From positions 31,354,661-31,418,660 of the forward strand of contig BTRK01000002.1 of assembly GCA_036245805.1 (NCBI GenBank): a DNA stretch of 64,000 nt, read 5' to 3'. Of the stretch, positions 10,910-22,034 are shown piece after piece. The translations under genes were made by a program, and so were the position numbers. Position 1 is the stretch's first letter. Every line of letters starts with the position of its first letter. The DNA comes from Pristionchus mayeri (taxonomy: Eukaryota > Nematoda > Chromadorea > Rhabditida > Neodiplogasteridae). Under the pieces are notes generated by a model, which saw only the letters and a program-made list of their open reading frames with translations, made no database searches and was not told the DNA's origin.

Positions 10910-13900
10910 ATGGGAATTTCCAACGATGAAGCGAATGTTTCCTTGCAATACAACCTGGAGTGGGATCGCGACGTCGGCATGAATGCGGTTTCAAAGTAAT
11001 CATTTGTTTTAAGTGCTCTGTAAACTAAGCATGTGGACAAGAGAGTACATAATGAGCCAGTACATAACTAATAACCAGTACTCCAGTACATAATGAGCCT
11101 AACCGAACGCAAAAAAACTGCTTCATATTGCCAAGATTCTATTCCGTTATGCCTCTTATATCACTGGTCGCGGTGCATCCGACAGTGTTTTTCATTCTTC
11201 TAAAGCACAGCCCCTCGCTTAGCCGTGATGTCAAAGCCGGATATGTCGCAATTCAGGTATCTGATAATGATGCTCTATTCACGACAACCAGCATTCATAC
11301 TATTATATATAGCTATTTTTTGTATAGCGATTTCTCTTTGTTTGAAACACTAAATACATGTTAGAGAGAGCACGGAAAGCGAAACACTTTACGACTGTAA
11401 ATCTAAAAAAACGGCTGATCGCGATTCTGCGGCAATAGGTCGGATGAGAACTAACAGAATGAAAACGGACAAAGTGCCTTTCCGCAGTATGTTCAAGGTA
11501 CGACACTGCCAAAAGTCTTCTGCGTAACTACTAGATATGGGTATTATTTTTGGTTCATAGTGCCGATTCTGTTAGCGCTTGCAACTGCATCTTCGTGCAA
11601 AATGCGCCTCTTGCCCCTAAAATGATTATATTTTAATAAAAACCATTACAATTTCGCAGATCGCCTTAATCTGCCAAGACTTCTACTCGGGCTTCCTACT
11701 TCGGGTGCACCTACTCATTCCGTACAATTCGATTTACTTTGACGGGCCAATCAGACGTCTCGGGCTGCCCAGAGTCATTCAATTGGTCGGATAATCTGCG
11801 AAAAGCCAGAATTTGATTGATTTTTGCCAGTTTTTGTTCATATTCTGGACGATGTCAAGCACTCCGCCCTACCTCTTCCTGCAGCTTCGAATGCATCACA
11901 AGCTCATATCGATATATTCCAGATTCAAGCTCAGCAATCGGTAGGAAACATTTCCCTTCGGCTCATTTCTTATCGTAATCCACCTAGCGCATCAACAAGC
12001 GCATCAAGTATTGTGTTATACATTTCGTTGTCCAATACTTTCCAGAGTGCAGTTTGCCGGCATCCTCGGGGTGAGTGCAATTCTGCTGGCTCATGCGACT
12101 GTGCTCATTGTGTCCGCGCAAGATGCATACATTGCTCCTGAAATGATTAAAGTAAACAATACATACAATTTGACTAATGAATTTAAGCTTGCAATATGTT
12201 TTTGCAATAAAACAAACTTATACGAGACCGTTAGCGATAGATTCGAAAAGACCTTGGAACAGCTCGAACCTTCAAGCTGACGAAAACTTGATTTCTGGCG
12301 CAGTTTTCGATGCTGAACACATTAATCATTTTGCATAATTCGATCATTGTAATTAGGTGTGGTGCTATCCTACTTCCGGCCAACAATGATTTTCCTCGAT
12401 TTACATTGTGAAATGCAGTGAAATATCACTAAATCATGCAAACGAAGACTATCTCGACCTCCGATCACCACACATATATATATATATATATACCAATCGA
12501 ATAATCACGAAAAGGCAGATCGTATGGTTAGGGTCTCCCCTCCGACAAGTAGTCGAGTCAAAAAGTCGAAATATCTTTAAAATGAACAATATTCGTGCGT
12601 ATTGAAATATACGGCTCGATTCGACTTGAATTTCTGCGACTTGAAAGATTTCGTGCTTCCAGCGAGTAATCGGGCCGAGATAAACATAGAACATCAGTTT
12701 TGGCCGGAAGTGGGATGGCACCACACCGAATTACAATGATCGAATTATGCAAAATGATGTTGCCCAATGTGTTCAGCATCGAAAACTACAGCAAAAATCA
12801 TGTTTTCGTGAGTTTGAGGTTTTGAGCTGTTCCGAAGCCTCGTTACGAGTTGTTGAATCTATCGCCGACGGTCTCATATGCACACAATGCGAATTTTCAA
12901 TACAAACTTCATACAAATGTAATCGCTTTGTGGCTTAGTGCCTCACTTAGCATCTGCTTAGAGTTTACATTTTCAACACTTGCAGCATCCAGATTTGTCG
13001 TGGTTGGCTGGAAGAGGCGGTACTATATTCTTCTTCAGCCTTCTGGGAGATCCGGGTCACTTGGCAACAGGTACACGCTGGAGTTTCCTTTTTTTGTATG
13101 TTTGAGATGGTTCGAGCACCGAAATCTGATCACTCACATGAATCTTTTTAGCTCCGCGTATTACATTCAAAAATATCGCGTTGATGTAGCTCTAACATTA
13201 AACAAAAGTATACGATATTTGGAATGCTGATGAATTCTGCAGAAGTGCCAGTGCTCTATGGAACCTACGCAATTCTCGTCGCGTTCACAACATTCATTAT
13301 GTTCCACACATCGACGCAAATGAGAAAACTTCAGGCATGATTGGATCAGAGTTCTTGCTTTTATTGATTCCGGAATTTCAATTCATACCTGGGCGCTTCT
13401 CGCCTCGATTTGAGGGGGGGGAAGCGCCCAACCGTGAATAGGGGTTCATGAGCTTCGTTATTCCGGACATTTTAAAGTGTATGTACGAAACATTATTCAT
13501 ACCAAGTCATAGCGAGATTATTGTTCAACAACTATTCCGAATAGGATCGCAAGTAACATTCCATTTTACAATACAAATAGATTGACTAACAAATTTAGCA
13601 ATGTGTTTTCGATCCCCGAAAGGAGAATTCTTGTGAAATATGAAAATGCACGTGTGCATTATCAGGTGACGCAACGCACAAGCAACGCGACTCGCAAGGC
13701 GCAGGGACACGTGATTCGAATGTTGAATGTGCAGGTTTGTTTTATATCTTGAAAGCACTCAAAACCACGGAGAATCAGAAATCCCTTAGCGATGACGAGA
13801 ACACTGTATGTCAATCGGGCGCGCGGGAGAGGAGGCGAGAGTGGCAGACGCCATGGGTACGCCCGCTCCTCTCCTATTCCCATCACTTCCTATGTGTTCT

Positions 13901-16080
13901 CTGACCATGTACATAAACCGCTTCCCCGAATATACCTGATTTTCAAACTAATCTTGATTATCCCTTAGTCCTGTAGACAGGTCAAACGAGTGTATCTCGG
14001 ATCAAAGTAGAGGTAAAGACATCAAATATTAGATTTGCATTATGGTTATTATGTAGAAAAAATACAAGATGTCTGTCTGTCAGTTCGTATGTTTATTTAT
14101 TTAGTTATATTACGGTCACGCTCTCGTCCTCCCGTTTTTTCCTCATAACTCGCTTCAAACTCATGGTAGGCCTACAACTAGGGTACCAATCGAATCCACT
14201 CGGCGAGCGATTTTAAATTATTGATCCTTTTATTTGATATCTCTGAGTGGTATTTTTGCATATCTCGGCTCCCTGAAGTCTTACAGACTTCGGACCTTGA
14301 CCATTATAACTCCCTCGCGAGTACTTAAAAAATTTGGTATAACGTCATCATTATGCAATATGATAAAATGATCGTTTTTTTGGCCATAATTCGCTTCAAA
14401 GTGATCGCACATACATCTGATCCATTTAACTACCCAGAGCAAGCTCTTTCAAAATTTGGTTACATCGCTGTTATGCAACATGACGCAATAATCATTTTTG
14501 GCTATACTTTACTAGGGAACCATCCGTTGTAAGGTGTACGGTACTATGCAGCTTAACCTGCACTCATTCCCCGCAGCGGGGGGGGGGTATGACAGAAGCG
14601 CAACAACAAAAGCGCAACGCAGCACAACTCATTCAATCGATGTCCTAGCAACTTCCACCACCCCTTACCGTACAGCGTGTGCGTTGTGAAAGGCTCATGA
14701 GGCCAAGCTCGATCCGAAAAAAAAGTTGATTACGGGGTGTAGCGAGCGAAGCGAGCGACGCCCCGTTAGCAACTTTTTTTGGATCGCCCGAGGCCTCATG
14801 AGCCTTTTACAACGTTTTAAGCAGGCTCTCACCAGTCGCTTACAATTTCATTTTCAGGCATAAAACGGGTACTAAACGTGGTTGAGTGACATTCCGTGTG
14901 GTGTTTAAGCAAAAATGCTTTCCAATCTGCTCTCACTCCCCGCTGCGTGAGCGTTGTGAAAGGCTCGTGAGGCCGAAAAAGTTGCTAACGGGGCGTGGCG
15001 AGCGGAGCAGTCAAGTTTCTGGAAATAATTTTCCGAGCTGAGATACAGTATAGCCAGGTGCAAAACCGGAAATTTCCTAAAAGCCTTATCTGGGACAATG
15101 ACCTATATTTTTCTAAATGTTCTCTCTGGGATATTATCTTACCATTGTACGAATCAAATTGCGAGCATCTTTTTTTTTGTTTTTCATCCACTGGCTCATG
15201 ATAAAACAATTACATAATTAATTGCACAAAAATATATGGCAATTCTAAATTACAATTCCACGCGTGATAACCAGTGAGAGCGCGACCTACAAAGTGAAAC
15301 TGAAAGTTTTGAATCGAATTTATATATCTATATCTATGAATGATCTCTTTTCCAGCTCAAAGTTGTCCTCACATCCTACTGTGCGCCGCTTGCTTTGCTC
15401 TTCACCTCGATGCTGTTCGATTTGAGCTTTTTGCCTCTCCCCCTGCTAACTACGATGCGATTCGTGCCAATGGTCAGTTGTAAATTCACAATTTCTAAAT
15501 CGAAGTGGGATAATTGTCGGGTAAGATGCAATTAGTGACTATTGTCAGTTATAAATGTGCAGTTCGGAAACCTGGGGGAGCGGCTGGCAGAAAATGTTCC
15601 ATTAGCATTATACAATAGTGCGTAATTCGTGCAATCATCTCTTTTCACAATTATTAGACCGGTCGAGCGCTTAGAGAGTGTGGGAAATGAAGAGACGGAA
15701 ATGCGATCCCTAATTTGCAGTGCCTCCTCGGGCTGGTTCCTGTGCAGCAATCGCTCATTTTCCTCGTTGTTCACCCTCTGCATCGGAAGGTCAGATTCAA
15801 TTGTGTTTCAATCATTATCCTACATTTCCTATTGATTTTAAACTGCATTTCTTCCAAAATAATTGTCTTTCCCGAAATGATAGCATAAAAACGATTATTA
15901 TGAAAAAATTAACTACTTTTGTAATATATGTTGTTATGACTAGCGTAACTCGCGAAACAATTGTTAAGAAACTCTCAATTGTTAAGAAAAAAAAGGATGG
16001 TTCTCATGCGACGCAACAAGCCCGACAATCGCTCTATAAGACCGAGTTCAATCGGCACGACGGCAGGCCAATACTTTTAA
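10910..16080 (+). CDS. serpentine 7TM chemoreceptor, copy 1 (Str-superfamily, Sri/Srh-like)
   Basis: Eleven exons encode a seven-helix receptor of the nematode chemosensory type, expected in the plasma membrane of sensory neurons. Proposed exons: 10910-10995, 11136-11256, 11660-11785, 11831-11940, 12046-12151, 12986-13070, 13243-13334, about 13680-13733, 15356-15472, 15721-15789 and about 15990-16080. Motifs include MPLISLVAVHPTVFFILL, PPYLFLQLRMHHKL, HTSTQMRKLQ, TMRFVPM and VVHPLHRK. Exon lengths match copy 2 at 22035-25433 exactly for exons 1, 2, 4-7, 9 and 10. Intron 5 holds a MITE and intron 8 is 1.6 kb of repeats. Doubts: the exon 8 start is unresolved, exon 7 has a GC donor, and an A8 run before the last exon puts it one base out of phase. 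The gene may be real or newly broken. Sri versus Srh class is not certain. Confidence 0.75.
12281..12808. mobile_element. MITE in intron 5 of receptor copy 1
   Basis: Long, slightly imperfect inverted repeats of about 100 bp begin CGAAAACTTGATTTC on the left. The right end, read in reverse, begins CGAAAACATGATTTT. The arms continue through TTCGATGCTGAACAC and ATTATGCAAAA. Both sides are bordered by TGA, a plausible 3-bp target duplication of the PIF/Harbinger kind. The interior holds a (TA)n run at about 12475-12492 and no coding frame. Confidence 0.75.
13386..13460. repeat. GC-rich hairpin repeat shared with 45785-45860
   Basis: GGGCGCTTCTCGCCTCGATT pairs with the following GGAAGCGCCC around a GATTTGAGG loop. 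The flank AATAGGGGTTCATG is also conserved. The same hairpin with the same flank lies in the opposite orientation near 45785-45860, so this is a dispersed foldback repeat. Confidence 0.7.
13734..15355. other. long intron 8 of receptor copy 1, filled with repeats
   Basis: No coding exon here. The motif CATAA(C/T)TCGCTTCAAA recurs at about 14145 and 14385. Two related sequences, CTCACTCCCCGC(A/T)GCG, lie at about 14560 and 14935, each followed by material of the palindrome family described at 14683. Confidence 0.55.
14683..14815. repeat. near-perfect palindrome with half copy at 14948-15010
   Basis: GTTGTGAAAGGCTCATGAGG on the left pairs with the complementary GGCCTCATGAGCCTTTTACA on the right. 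The pairing continues through AAAAAGTT and ACGGGG to the centre GCGAGCGAAGCGAGCG. A half copy starting GTTGTGAAAGGCTCGTGAGG follows at 14948. This is a foldback element of unknown superfamily. Confidence 0.75.
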
Positions 16081-16521
16081 AACTGCATAATAATTATTCT
16101 GTCCGGTATGATATTCATTTATGTTTGTGCGTATTTTCTCATTACCCTCTTAGTATTTCCCGACAATTTTGTGGATAAAGTTATATCCCTTACGATCTGT
16201 TGTCGTGTACAATTGTTACAATGCGGGTGGGCGGACAAAACCGCAACATATGACGGTGGTTGCGTAAGAATCGAACAACGACTTGAAGGACTTGGCACAT
16301 CGATTTTTTGAAAACTTGTGGAAAGGGGTTCTTGAGGGTGCTGATTAACGTGGTCAACTTCATTTTGCACCAACTCGACCGGTTAAGCCAGGCTGCATGT
16401 GGGCTGCATCTACCTTTTCGACCGTAACTGATGATCCGATTGAGGAATCAACTTCAAATTTGTAAAGTGATAAAATGAGACACCTACGACTCAAATGACA
16501 CTAAATTAGCATATTTTATTT
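16081..16521. other. no gene seen
   Basis: 3' flank of receptor copy 1. The overlapping open frames on both strands lack recognisable motifs and show no link to neighbouring exons. Confidence 0.4.
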
Positions 16522-17022
16522 TATGCTAAAATAACGTAAAATCGGTTCTCGAATATAAGGCAGAAACTGAAGATGAGAATTAAACGAGGAGTTGCGTCTT
16601 GTTCCAGGGATCATTTTTCGTATGCAGGGTATAGGGTTTGAAGTCCGCGTTTTTATGTTACGCACCATTTTATAGGCCATTTATCGCTTTTGGACCGCCC
16701 GAACTGCAGAAAGAGTGACGAATTAGAATGTGTTTCACTTTCAAATATACCCTCCGCGACCTCAACTTGCAATAATTTAATCTGAGAGTATATTTGAGAG
16801 TGAAACATATGATCATTCGTCACTCTGTGTGCAGTTCGTGCGGTCCAGATGCGATAAATTACCTATAAAATGATGCGTAACATAAAAACGCGGACTTCTA
16901 ACCCCATACCCTGCGTACGAAAAATGATCCCTGCAACACGACGCATTTCCTCGTCTAATTCTCATCTTCAGTTTCTACCTTATATTTGATAACCGATTTT
17001 ACATTATTTTAGCATAATACTA
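16522..17022. repeat. foldback element with ~230-bp arms
   Basis: Arms at about 16527-16753 and 16783-17015 are complementary with scattered mismatches (for example TCGTATGCAGGGTATAGGGT against ACCCCATACCCTGCGTACGA). The outer ends read TATGCTAAAATAACG and the complement ATTATTTTAGCATA. The loop is only about 30 bases, so the single strand would fold into one long hairpin. No coding capacity. It lies just upstream of exon 9 of receptor block 2. Confidence 0.8.
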
Positions 17023-17068
17023 AATGCAACATTGGTTTTCACTATTTTTCCAGCTCACTGGAGTCATC

Positions 17069-18598
17069 CGCTCTGTCTGAATAAGCGGGGCCGTAAAAAA
17101 TATGTCTGAATAAACGGGGCCGTTGAAACAATCTGCCTGAATAAACGGGGCCGTAAAAAAAATCTATCTGATTGAACGGGGCCGTAAATTTTAGTGGCGG
17201 GGCCGTAATTCGGCCCCGCGGGGCCTTAAAATTGGGCAAACGGGGTCGTATGTTTTCTTTCTAAAATGAGTCTTAGTGTACACAGATGATATTATTTAAT
17301 AGTTATGATGCACTGGTCAGCATAGTACGCATAATACTAGTCAGGGAAGTTCGGGAAAGGTGTTTTTCGAGTACACATCGGGTATCAGACCATAAAATAA
17401 CTTCGTCATTATGACCTAATATTTAGTCATCTTAAGTAATACTTGTTATTTCGTTGTATTTTACGGTTAAAAAGAGTGTTGGGCGAGGGGGGGAGTGGGT
17501 TTGACCGCTGCATGGTGACTACTGTCAACCTTTCGGCTTCGCTGTGCTCGACTTCCTCGTACTTAAATAAATGATTGATCATGATTTGTGTTCTTCACGC
17601 TGGGCTATTTGAAATTGAGAAAGATAGATCTGGCAAAACATGTGGACCGTGCTATCCACCGGCTATCACTAGCCATAGGCGTAATTCGAGAATGAATCAT
17701 TCCCTTTTCAACTCCACGTGATAATGAGGTAAGCGGCAAAAAAATAATCGTGTCATAGACACTCAGGAACACTGATAAATGTTTTAAGCGTTAAAAAACA
17801 GCGAAAAAACAAGTATTGCATATGAATGGCGAAATATTACGTCATAATGACGAATTGTTTATGTTGGTGTGATGTCCCATGTGGCCTCGAAGGGCACCTT
17901 TCCCGTACTTTACTGACCATTTTTATGCGTATCATGCTAACCAGACAATATGACTCATTTTTGCATGAACTACAGTACGTGCTAATCGCCTTGGTCATGT
18001 GCGTGCGCGGCGCTGCGCGGCGGAGCGCGGCTTGCGCGGATTGATTTTGCGTAAAGAATATTGCTTTTCACGATTCGAACCTATTATTTTCGAATTCTCC
18101 GTAAAATTTCACATCGGAAGGACTATTCGTTCATATTTTTAGAAAAAGAAATCAATATTTTGAATTCTGTAATGCTGCAACCTACCGTAATCCCAGTTTG
18201 CGATACTGTCGCTATCGTAAAGTGAGATTACGGTAGGGTGCAGAAATTCCGCATTCAAAATATTGATTTATAAATATAAATATATCTTTAAAAATATGAA
18301 TGAATACTCCTTTCGATGGGAATTTTACGGAGAATTCGAAAGTAATAGGTTCGAATCGTGAAAAATAATATTCATCCAGCAAAATCAATCCGCGTAAGCC
18401 GCACGCCGCCGCGCAGCGCGGCGCACGCACATGGTCAAGGCGATTAGCACGTACTGTATTTACGGCCCCGTTAGCCAATTTTACGGCCCCGTTAGCCATT
18501 TTTTCGGCCCCGCCACTATTTTTACGGCCCCGCAACCAAAAATACGGTCCCGCGGGGCCGACGAAGTTTTCATCGGCCCCGCTTATTCAGACATAGCT
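17069..18598. mobile_element. GGGGCCG-rich DNA transposon inserted in receptor exon 9
   Basis: Bordered on both sides by GAGTCATC (17061-17068 and 18599-18606), an 8-bp target duplication inside coding sequence. The terminal regions share GTCTGAATAAGCGGGGCCG in inverted orientation. They are built from repeated GGGGCCGT blocks spaced 25-35 bases apart (17085-17255, complement at 18458-18592). Further complementary arms lie at 17318-17424 and 17838-17945. No transposase frame is visible, so it is non-autonomous. An 8-bp duplication fits hAT or P-like elements, but the tips are not a typical hAT CAGNG. A separate TA-flanked MITE (17973-18456) is nested in its right arm. Confidence 0.8.
17973..18456. 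mobile_element. palindromic Tc1/mariner-type MITE, copy A
   Basis: The inverted ends begin CAGTACGTGCTAATCGCCTT and are bordered by TA on each side. Two ~215-bp arms fold around a short centre near 18200. Each arm holds a GC-rich block (GCGCGGCGCTGCGCGGCGG and its partner), then TCGAATT / TCACATCGGA sequence and a CTACCGTAAT centre. A second copy with the same ends and layout but a different GC-rich block is at 39460-39961. No coding capacity. Confidence 0.85.
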
Positions 18599-19297
18599 GA
18601 GTCATCATATGCTACAATGCTCCGCTCGCGTTGACCTTTGGATCAATGATGATTGATCTGAGCTCTCTGCCTCCTACGTTTCTCACCGTACTTCGATTTG
18701 TGCCCATGGTCCGTTGTTTTCCTGAATATATTTTTTTTGTAAATTCGATTTTTTAAATTAAAATTTTATGGTTATCTCATCAGGAAATTCCTGAAATTAT
18801 ATTTTAAAAACAATACAATTCCCAGTGCTGCTTCGCTCTTGAGCCGATGCACCTATCGCTTACCTTCCTCTTTGTGCATCCACTACACCGTAAGGTTTCT
18901 GGAACAGTGCAATCATGCATAAAAAACACATATGGTTCAGAAACTATGGATGATTCTCACTCGACGCAGTGCGAAGGCTTCGCGCGTAGAAGTGTCTTCG
19001 AATGCGCAGAAGCGCTCTGGGTTGCCGATCAATAACAGGGCTGGAGACAACACCGTTTCAGCCGGACATGCCACTCTCCAAACGAATAGAATCGGGACAA
19101 CGCCATGAGAATGTAAATTTCGTTGTGCGTTATGCTTTTCTTTTTTTTGCCCAGAATCAGTTGATGAACCTTATTTTCTTCTTGATTTTGGGTTCCTTCA
19201 TTTTTGAGAGTGGTGCACAATTACAGAAATAAGTGAAATTAAGAGCAACACTGAATAACAACGTACTCGGATAGACTGATTGCTCTAGATCGATAGG

Positions 19298-19705
19298 CAA
19301 CAATACATTCTGAATAGAGTGCGGAGAGGAAGAGGAAGAGGAAGACTCTGCCGCTCTTTCGAGGGAGAGAGCGAGGAATGAGGAAGAGCGAGGGAAAGTG
19401 CAAAGTCTTCCGGAAGAGCAAGGCCAGGAAAAATGCTGTTTTAGAGCGTTTTTCGAACGGATTTTAAGTCATTTTATGAAGAACTAGTTTAACTATGGTA
19501 TTAGGATACGGCAAGATGCATTTGCATGAAATTTTGACTTGATTTTCACCATAGCAAGTTTTACAAGACTGGTCTTCCGGAAGACTTTCCCCACCCTCTC
19601 ATTCTTCCGGAAGAGAAAATATCATTCCTCGTCGCACAGAGAGGTCTTCCCTCTTCCTTTCCGCTCTCTAATTCTGAATGTCTCATTGCTCTTTGTATTG
19701 TAAGC
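19298..19705. repeat. degenerate inverted repeat with GGAAGA/TCTTCC arms
   Basis: The left part (19305-19430: ACATTCTGAATAGAGTGCGG, then GGAAGAGGAAGAGGAAGA and CTTCCGGAAGAGC) is complementary in outline to 19560-19690 (TCTTCCGGAAGA blocks, CCTCTTCCTTTCCGCTCTC, TTCTGAATGTCTC). It is probably an old MITE. The purine/pyrimidine bias explains the arginine- and glutamate-rich open frames here, which I do not consider genes. Confidence 0.6.
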
Positions 19706-20097
19706 GAACCTCTACTGCGAAATATTACGTGTGATGAGTGCAAATAACCGATTTATCAGCGCTCCGTCATTCATTTTACGGAATCTCAAAATTGAAAGTT
19801 GAACATTCGAGCCGATTACCTGGCAAATCGTTCGTTTGTTAGCTAACCGGTCTCCTAACATGCTACAGTGCACCGCTCGGATTGGCGTTTAGCTCGATGA
19901 TGATTGAACTCAGTTCTCTGATTCCCTCTCTGCTCACTGTGCTTCGATTCGTACCGATTGACGGTGTTCATTATATAATTCGAATTTAAGTTCACTTTTT
20001 TTCTCATTATACACTGCTCCTGTTTAGTTGTGGGGAAAGTGGGGATATGGGACTTTAGTTTGACACGTTATCATATCATATTTTTCCTGACGTCAGA

Positions 20098-20137
20098 CAC
20101 AATGGTCCTGCAGGAGGGTGGCTGCAGGACCATTGTG
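20098..20137. repeat. perfect hairpin, 15-16-bp stems
   Basis: CACAATGGTCCTGCAG pairs with CTGCAGGACCATTGTG across an 8-base loop (GAGGGTGG). It lies in the intron between exons 9 and 10 of block 3. It is not followed by a T run and is not a terminator; probably a tiny foldback element. Confidence 0.7.
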
Positions 20138-20579
20138 AAGTCACCCTCCTGCAAGTGACACGTTAAAATGCTAAAATATTACCTAGCTGCGGATAGATTG
20201 TGGCAAGTTCGTAGTAACGATTCAACTTGTTACGTACTCTCGTTGGATTAAGGCGAAAAAAAGTGTGGCAGATGTTACAATGCAAGACAATATTATATTC
20301 AGTGTTTTTTCGCGCTCCAGCCAATGCAACTATCCCTCTTCGTCCTCTTCGTCCACCCTCTGCATCGGAATGTCGCCTGTCTATACCGCCTATGGTAGTA
20401 ACGTGAAAAAAAGGTAAAGGTAAAGGTGCAGCCACGTCAAGCGATGATACAGTCGTGAAAGACTACGCTAGGTGGTGTAGTGCGGTGAGGCCGACTACTG
20501 CTAGGACTACATAACCCTGCTGTCCAAAGTGCTTTTAGGGATCGTTACCTTTCGCGACCGATGTCACTACCAATTTACC

Positions 20580-20627
20580 GACCCCGGGGGATAGAGCGCT
20601 TGGTCTGCCGTCTATCCCCCCGGGGTC
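20580..20627. repeat. GC-rich hairpin, 16-bp stem
   Basis: GACCCCGGGGGATAGA pairs with TCTATCCCCCCGGGGTC across about 15 bases, in the intron between exons 10 and 11 of receptor block 3. Function unknown. Confidence 0.7.
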
Positions 20628-20963
20628 TACCATCTACCATGTAACGTGAAAGAAGTCTGCGTGAAAAATATTGCGAACTTTTGAGGTGTTGTTCAATTGT
20701 GTATCGTTCGTTATATTTTTCCTAACCGTATCATACGCAATCTGACCACAGAGACGAACATTCACCGTGTTCTTTTTCCGTTTCATATCTAAATCAAATC
20801 ATCAGCAAATATTATTCAGAAACTGTGGATGATTCTCACGCGTCGCAGCCTTGACGCGAAAACTTCACGAGTCGGAGCATCTTCAACCGGGATTTACAGT
20901 TGGAAAGGTTTTTTGTCTGGCATGCCACTCTACGCCCGAATATTATTGGCCCACCGTCAATAG

Positions 20964-21555
20964 ATACATTGTATGTTGTTTTTCAGGGATCTGTTGCAAC
21001 AATTGTATTATGAAAGCATTTTCATTGAAAAAAAACTCATCTGGTTCTCAGATTGTTAAAAAGGATATTTGAATAATACATAAATGTCCCGAAATAAAAG
21101 ATTATACAAACATAACTTCTTTAATTTTATCATGGAAAGCAGTTCATGTTGTACCGAGGTCTCGAGCAACCCTGTTTATAGCTCTACCATGTAACTCCTT
21201 GTTGTGAAAAAGCCATATTGACTTGGTCTGGACTTTCCCACTAATGGCATTACGCACGTGACCAATGCACCTTTCGTATAATTAATAAATAACCACATTA
21301 GTCGACATTTGCACCTGTCTTACATTCGAGAAAACACGACACGATTAGGTTAATTGGTTGTTCAAAACAGACTCAAAAGCTGTGCCTGTTGTTATTACCT
21401 GTTCTTATATAGAATGCACTATATTCATCTAATGCACGAATAACAACTGTTCATTCTAGTTCCTTACTGGTTTTGTTTCTCGAATCATGTTTCGTACTTT
21501 CTCATGCTGCGAAAATTTCACGTGTGCAATTCCAAAACTCTGCAAAAATATCAGG
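20964..21555. other. no gene seen
   Basis: Spacer between receptor block 3 and copy 4. No receptor exons 1-8 are recognisable here, and the short open frames show no family motif. Confidence 0.4.
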
Positions 21556-21740
21556 GCGGAAAGTTCAAATTTGAATTCCGGCAATTTCGTTTCTCGGCTT
21601 CCAGTAGATCTAGGACTTGAAATATGTAAAGTGAAGAGTAAAATCACTTTAAATCCCAGAAACGATATTTGAAGTTGCTAGCTCTTCTGGGAGCCGAGAT
21701 AGGAACTTGAGGAATTCAAATTTGAACTTTCCACCCTTTG
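21556..21740. repeat. MITE-like inverted repeat
   Basis: GGAAAGTTCAAATTTGAATTCC (21560 on) is matched by GGAATTCAAATTTGAACTTTCC (ending about 21733). The inner stem is TTCTCGGCTTCCAG / CTGGGAGCCGAGA. The arms are about 55 bases with a 65-base centre. No coding capacity. Confidence 0.7.
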
Positions 21741-22034
21741 AGACTTTAGCACGATTTACACTTCCCATCCCTTATATTGCTGCCTGCAGCAATTCATTAG
21801 CTCTGAACGTATTTTACCAGTTACCACTGCAACAATGATGTGTGAAAAACTGGTACAATTATCATATTTTCACTGAATTCACGTATATGCTGATTCAGGG
21901 GCTACACTTCGTTGTTAAATGGGAACTGTAGACGTCGAAGGCAGCGTCTCCTTGCAATTCAATTTCCACGTACGAAATTAGAGAATTTGCTAATATTATC
22001 GGTTCAGGGTTGATCCGTGCATTTCATTGTGACA

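Larger units (their letters stand above)
17054..19108 (+). pseudogene. orphan 3' exon block 2 of the serpentine receptor
   Basis: Only the last three exons of the receptor are present. Exon 9 is split: 17054-17068 (LTGVI) and 18607-18708 (ICYNAPLALTFGSMM to RFVPM), separated by a transposon. Joined without the transposon and one target copy it is 117 bases, identical in length to exon 9 of the other three copies. Exon 10 is 18826-18894 (ends FVHPLHRK) and exon 11 is 18941-19108 (starts KLWMILTRRSAKASRVEV, ends RIGTTP). Exons 10 and 11 are open and correctly bordered. No exons 1-8 are found between copy 1 and this block. It is either a decayed tandem gene or, less likely, an alternative 3' cassette for copy 1. 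Confidence 0.82.
19843..20963 (+). pseudogene. orphan 3' exon block 3 of the serpentine receptor
   Basis: The same three terminal exons again. Exon 9 is 19843-19959 (LTGLLTCYSAPLGLAFSSMM to RFVPI), 117 bases. Exon 10 is 20303-20371 (CFFALQPMQLSL to VHPLHRN), 69 bases. Exon 11 is 20820-20963 (KLWMILTRRSLDAKTSRVG, stop TAG). The donor after exon 9 is lost (GTCAG in copy 1, GACGG here), so correct splicing is not possible. No upstream exons precede it. It is most similar to block 2, suggesting block 2 and block 3 arose by tandem duplication. Confidence 0.8.

Noticed and set aside
17085..17260. Evenly spaced GGGGCCGT repeats as a possible CRISPR array
   Set aside because: The repeats are short and variable, the organism is a eukaryote, and the same blocks are mirrored at the other end of a transposon.
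18048..18360. GGTTCGAATC-like B boxes on both strands
   Set aside because: They are mirror copies within the arms of a palindromic MITE, and no tRNA cloverleaf can be built around them.
19239..19743. Arg/Ser/Glu-rich small proteins
   Set aside because: They come from the GGAAGA/TCTTCC-biased arms of a decayed inverted repeat.
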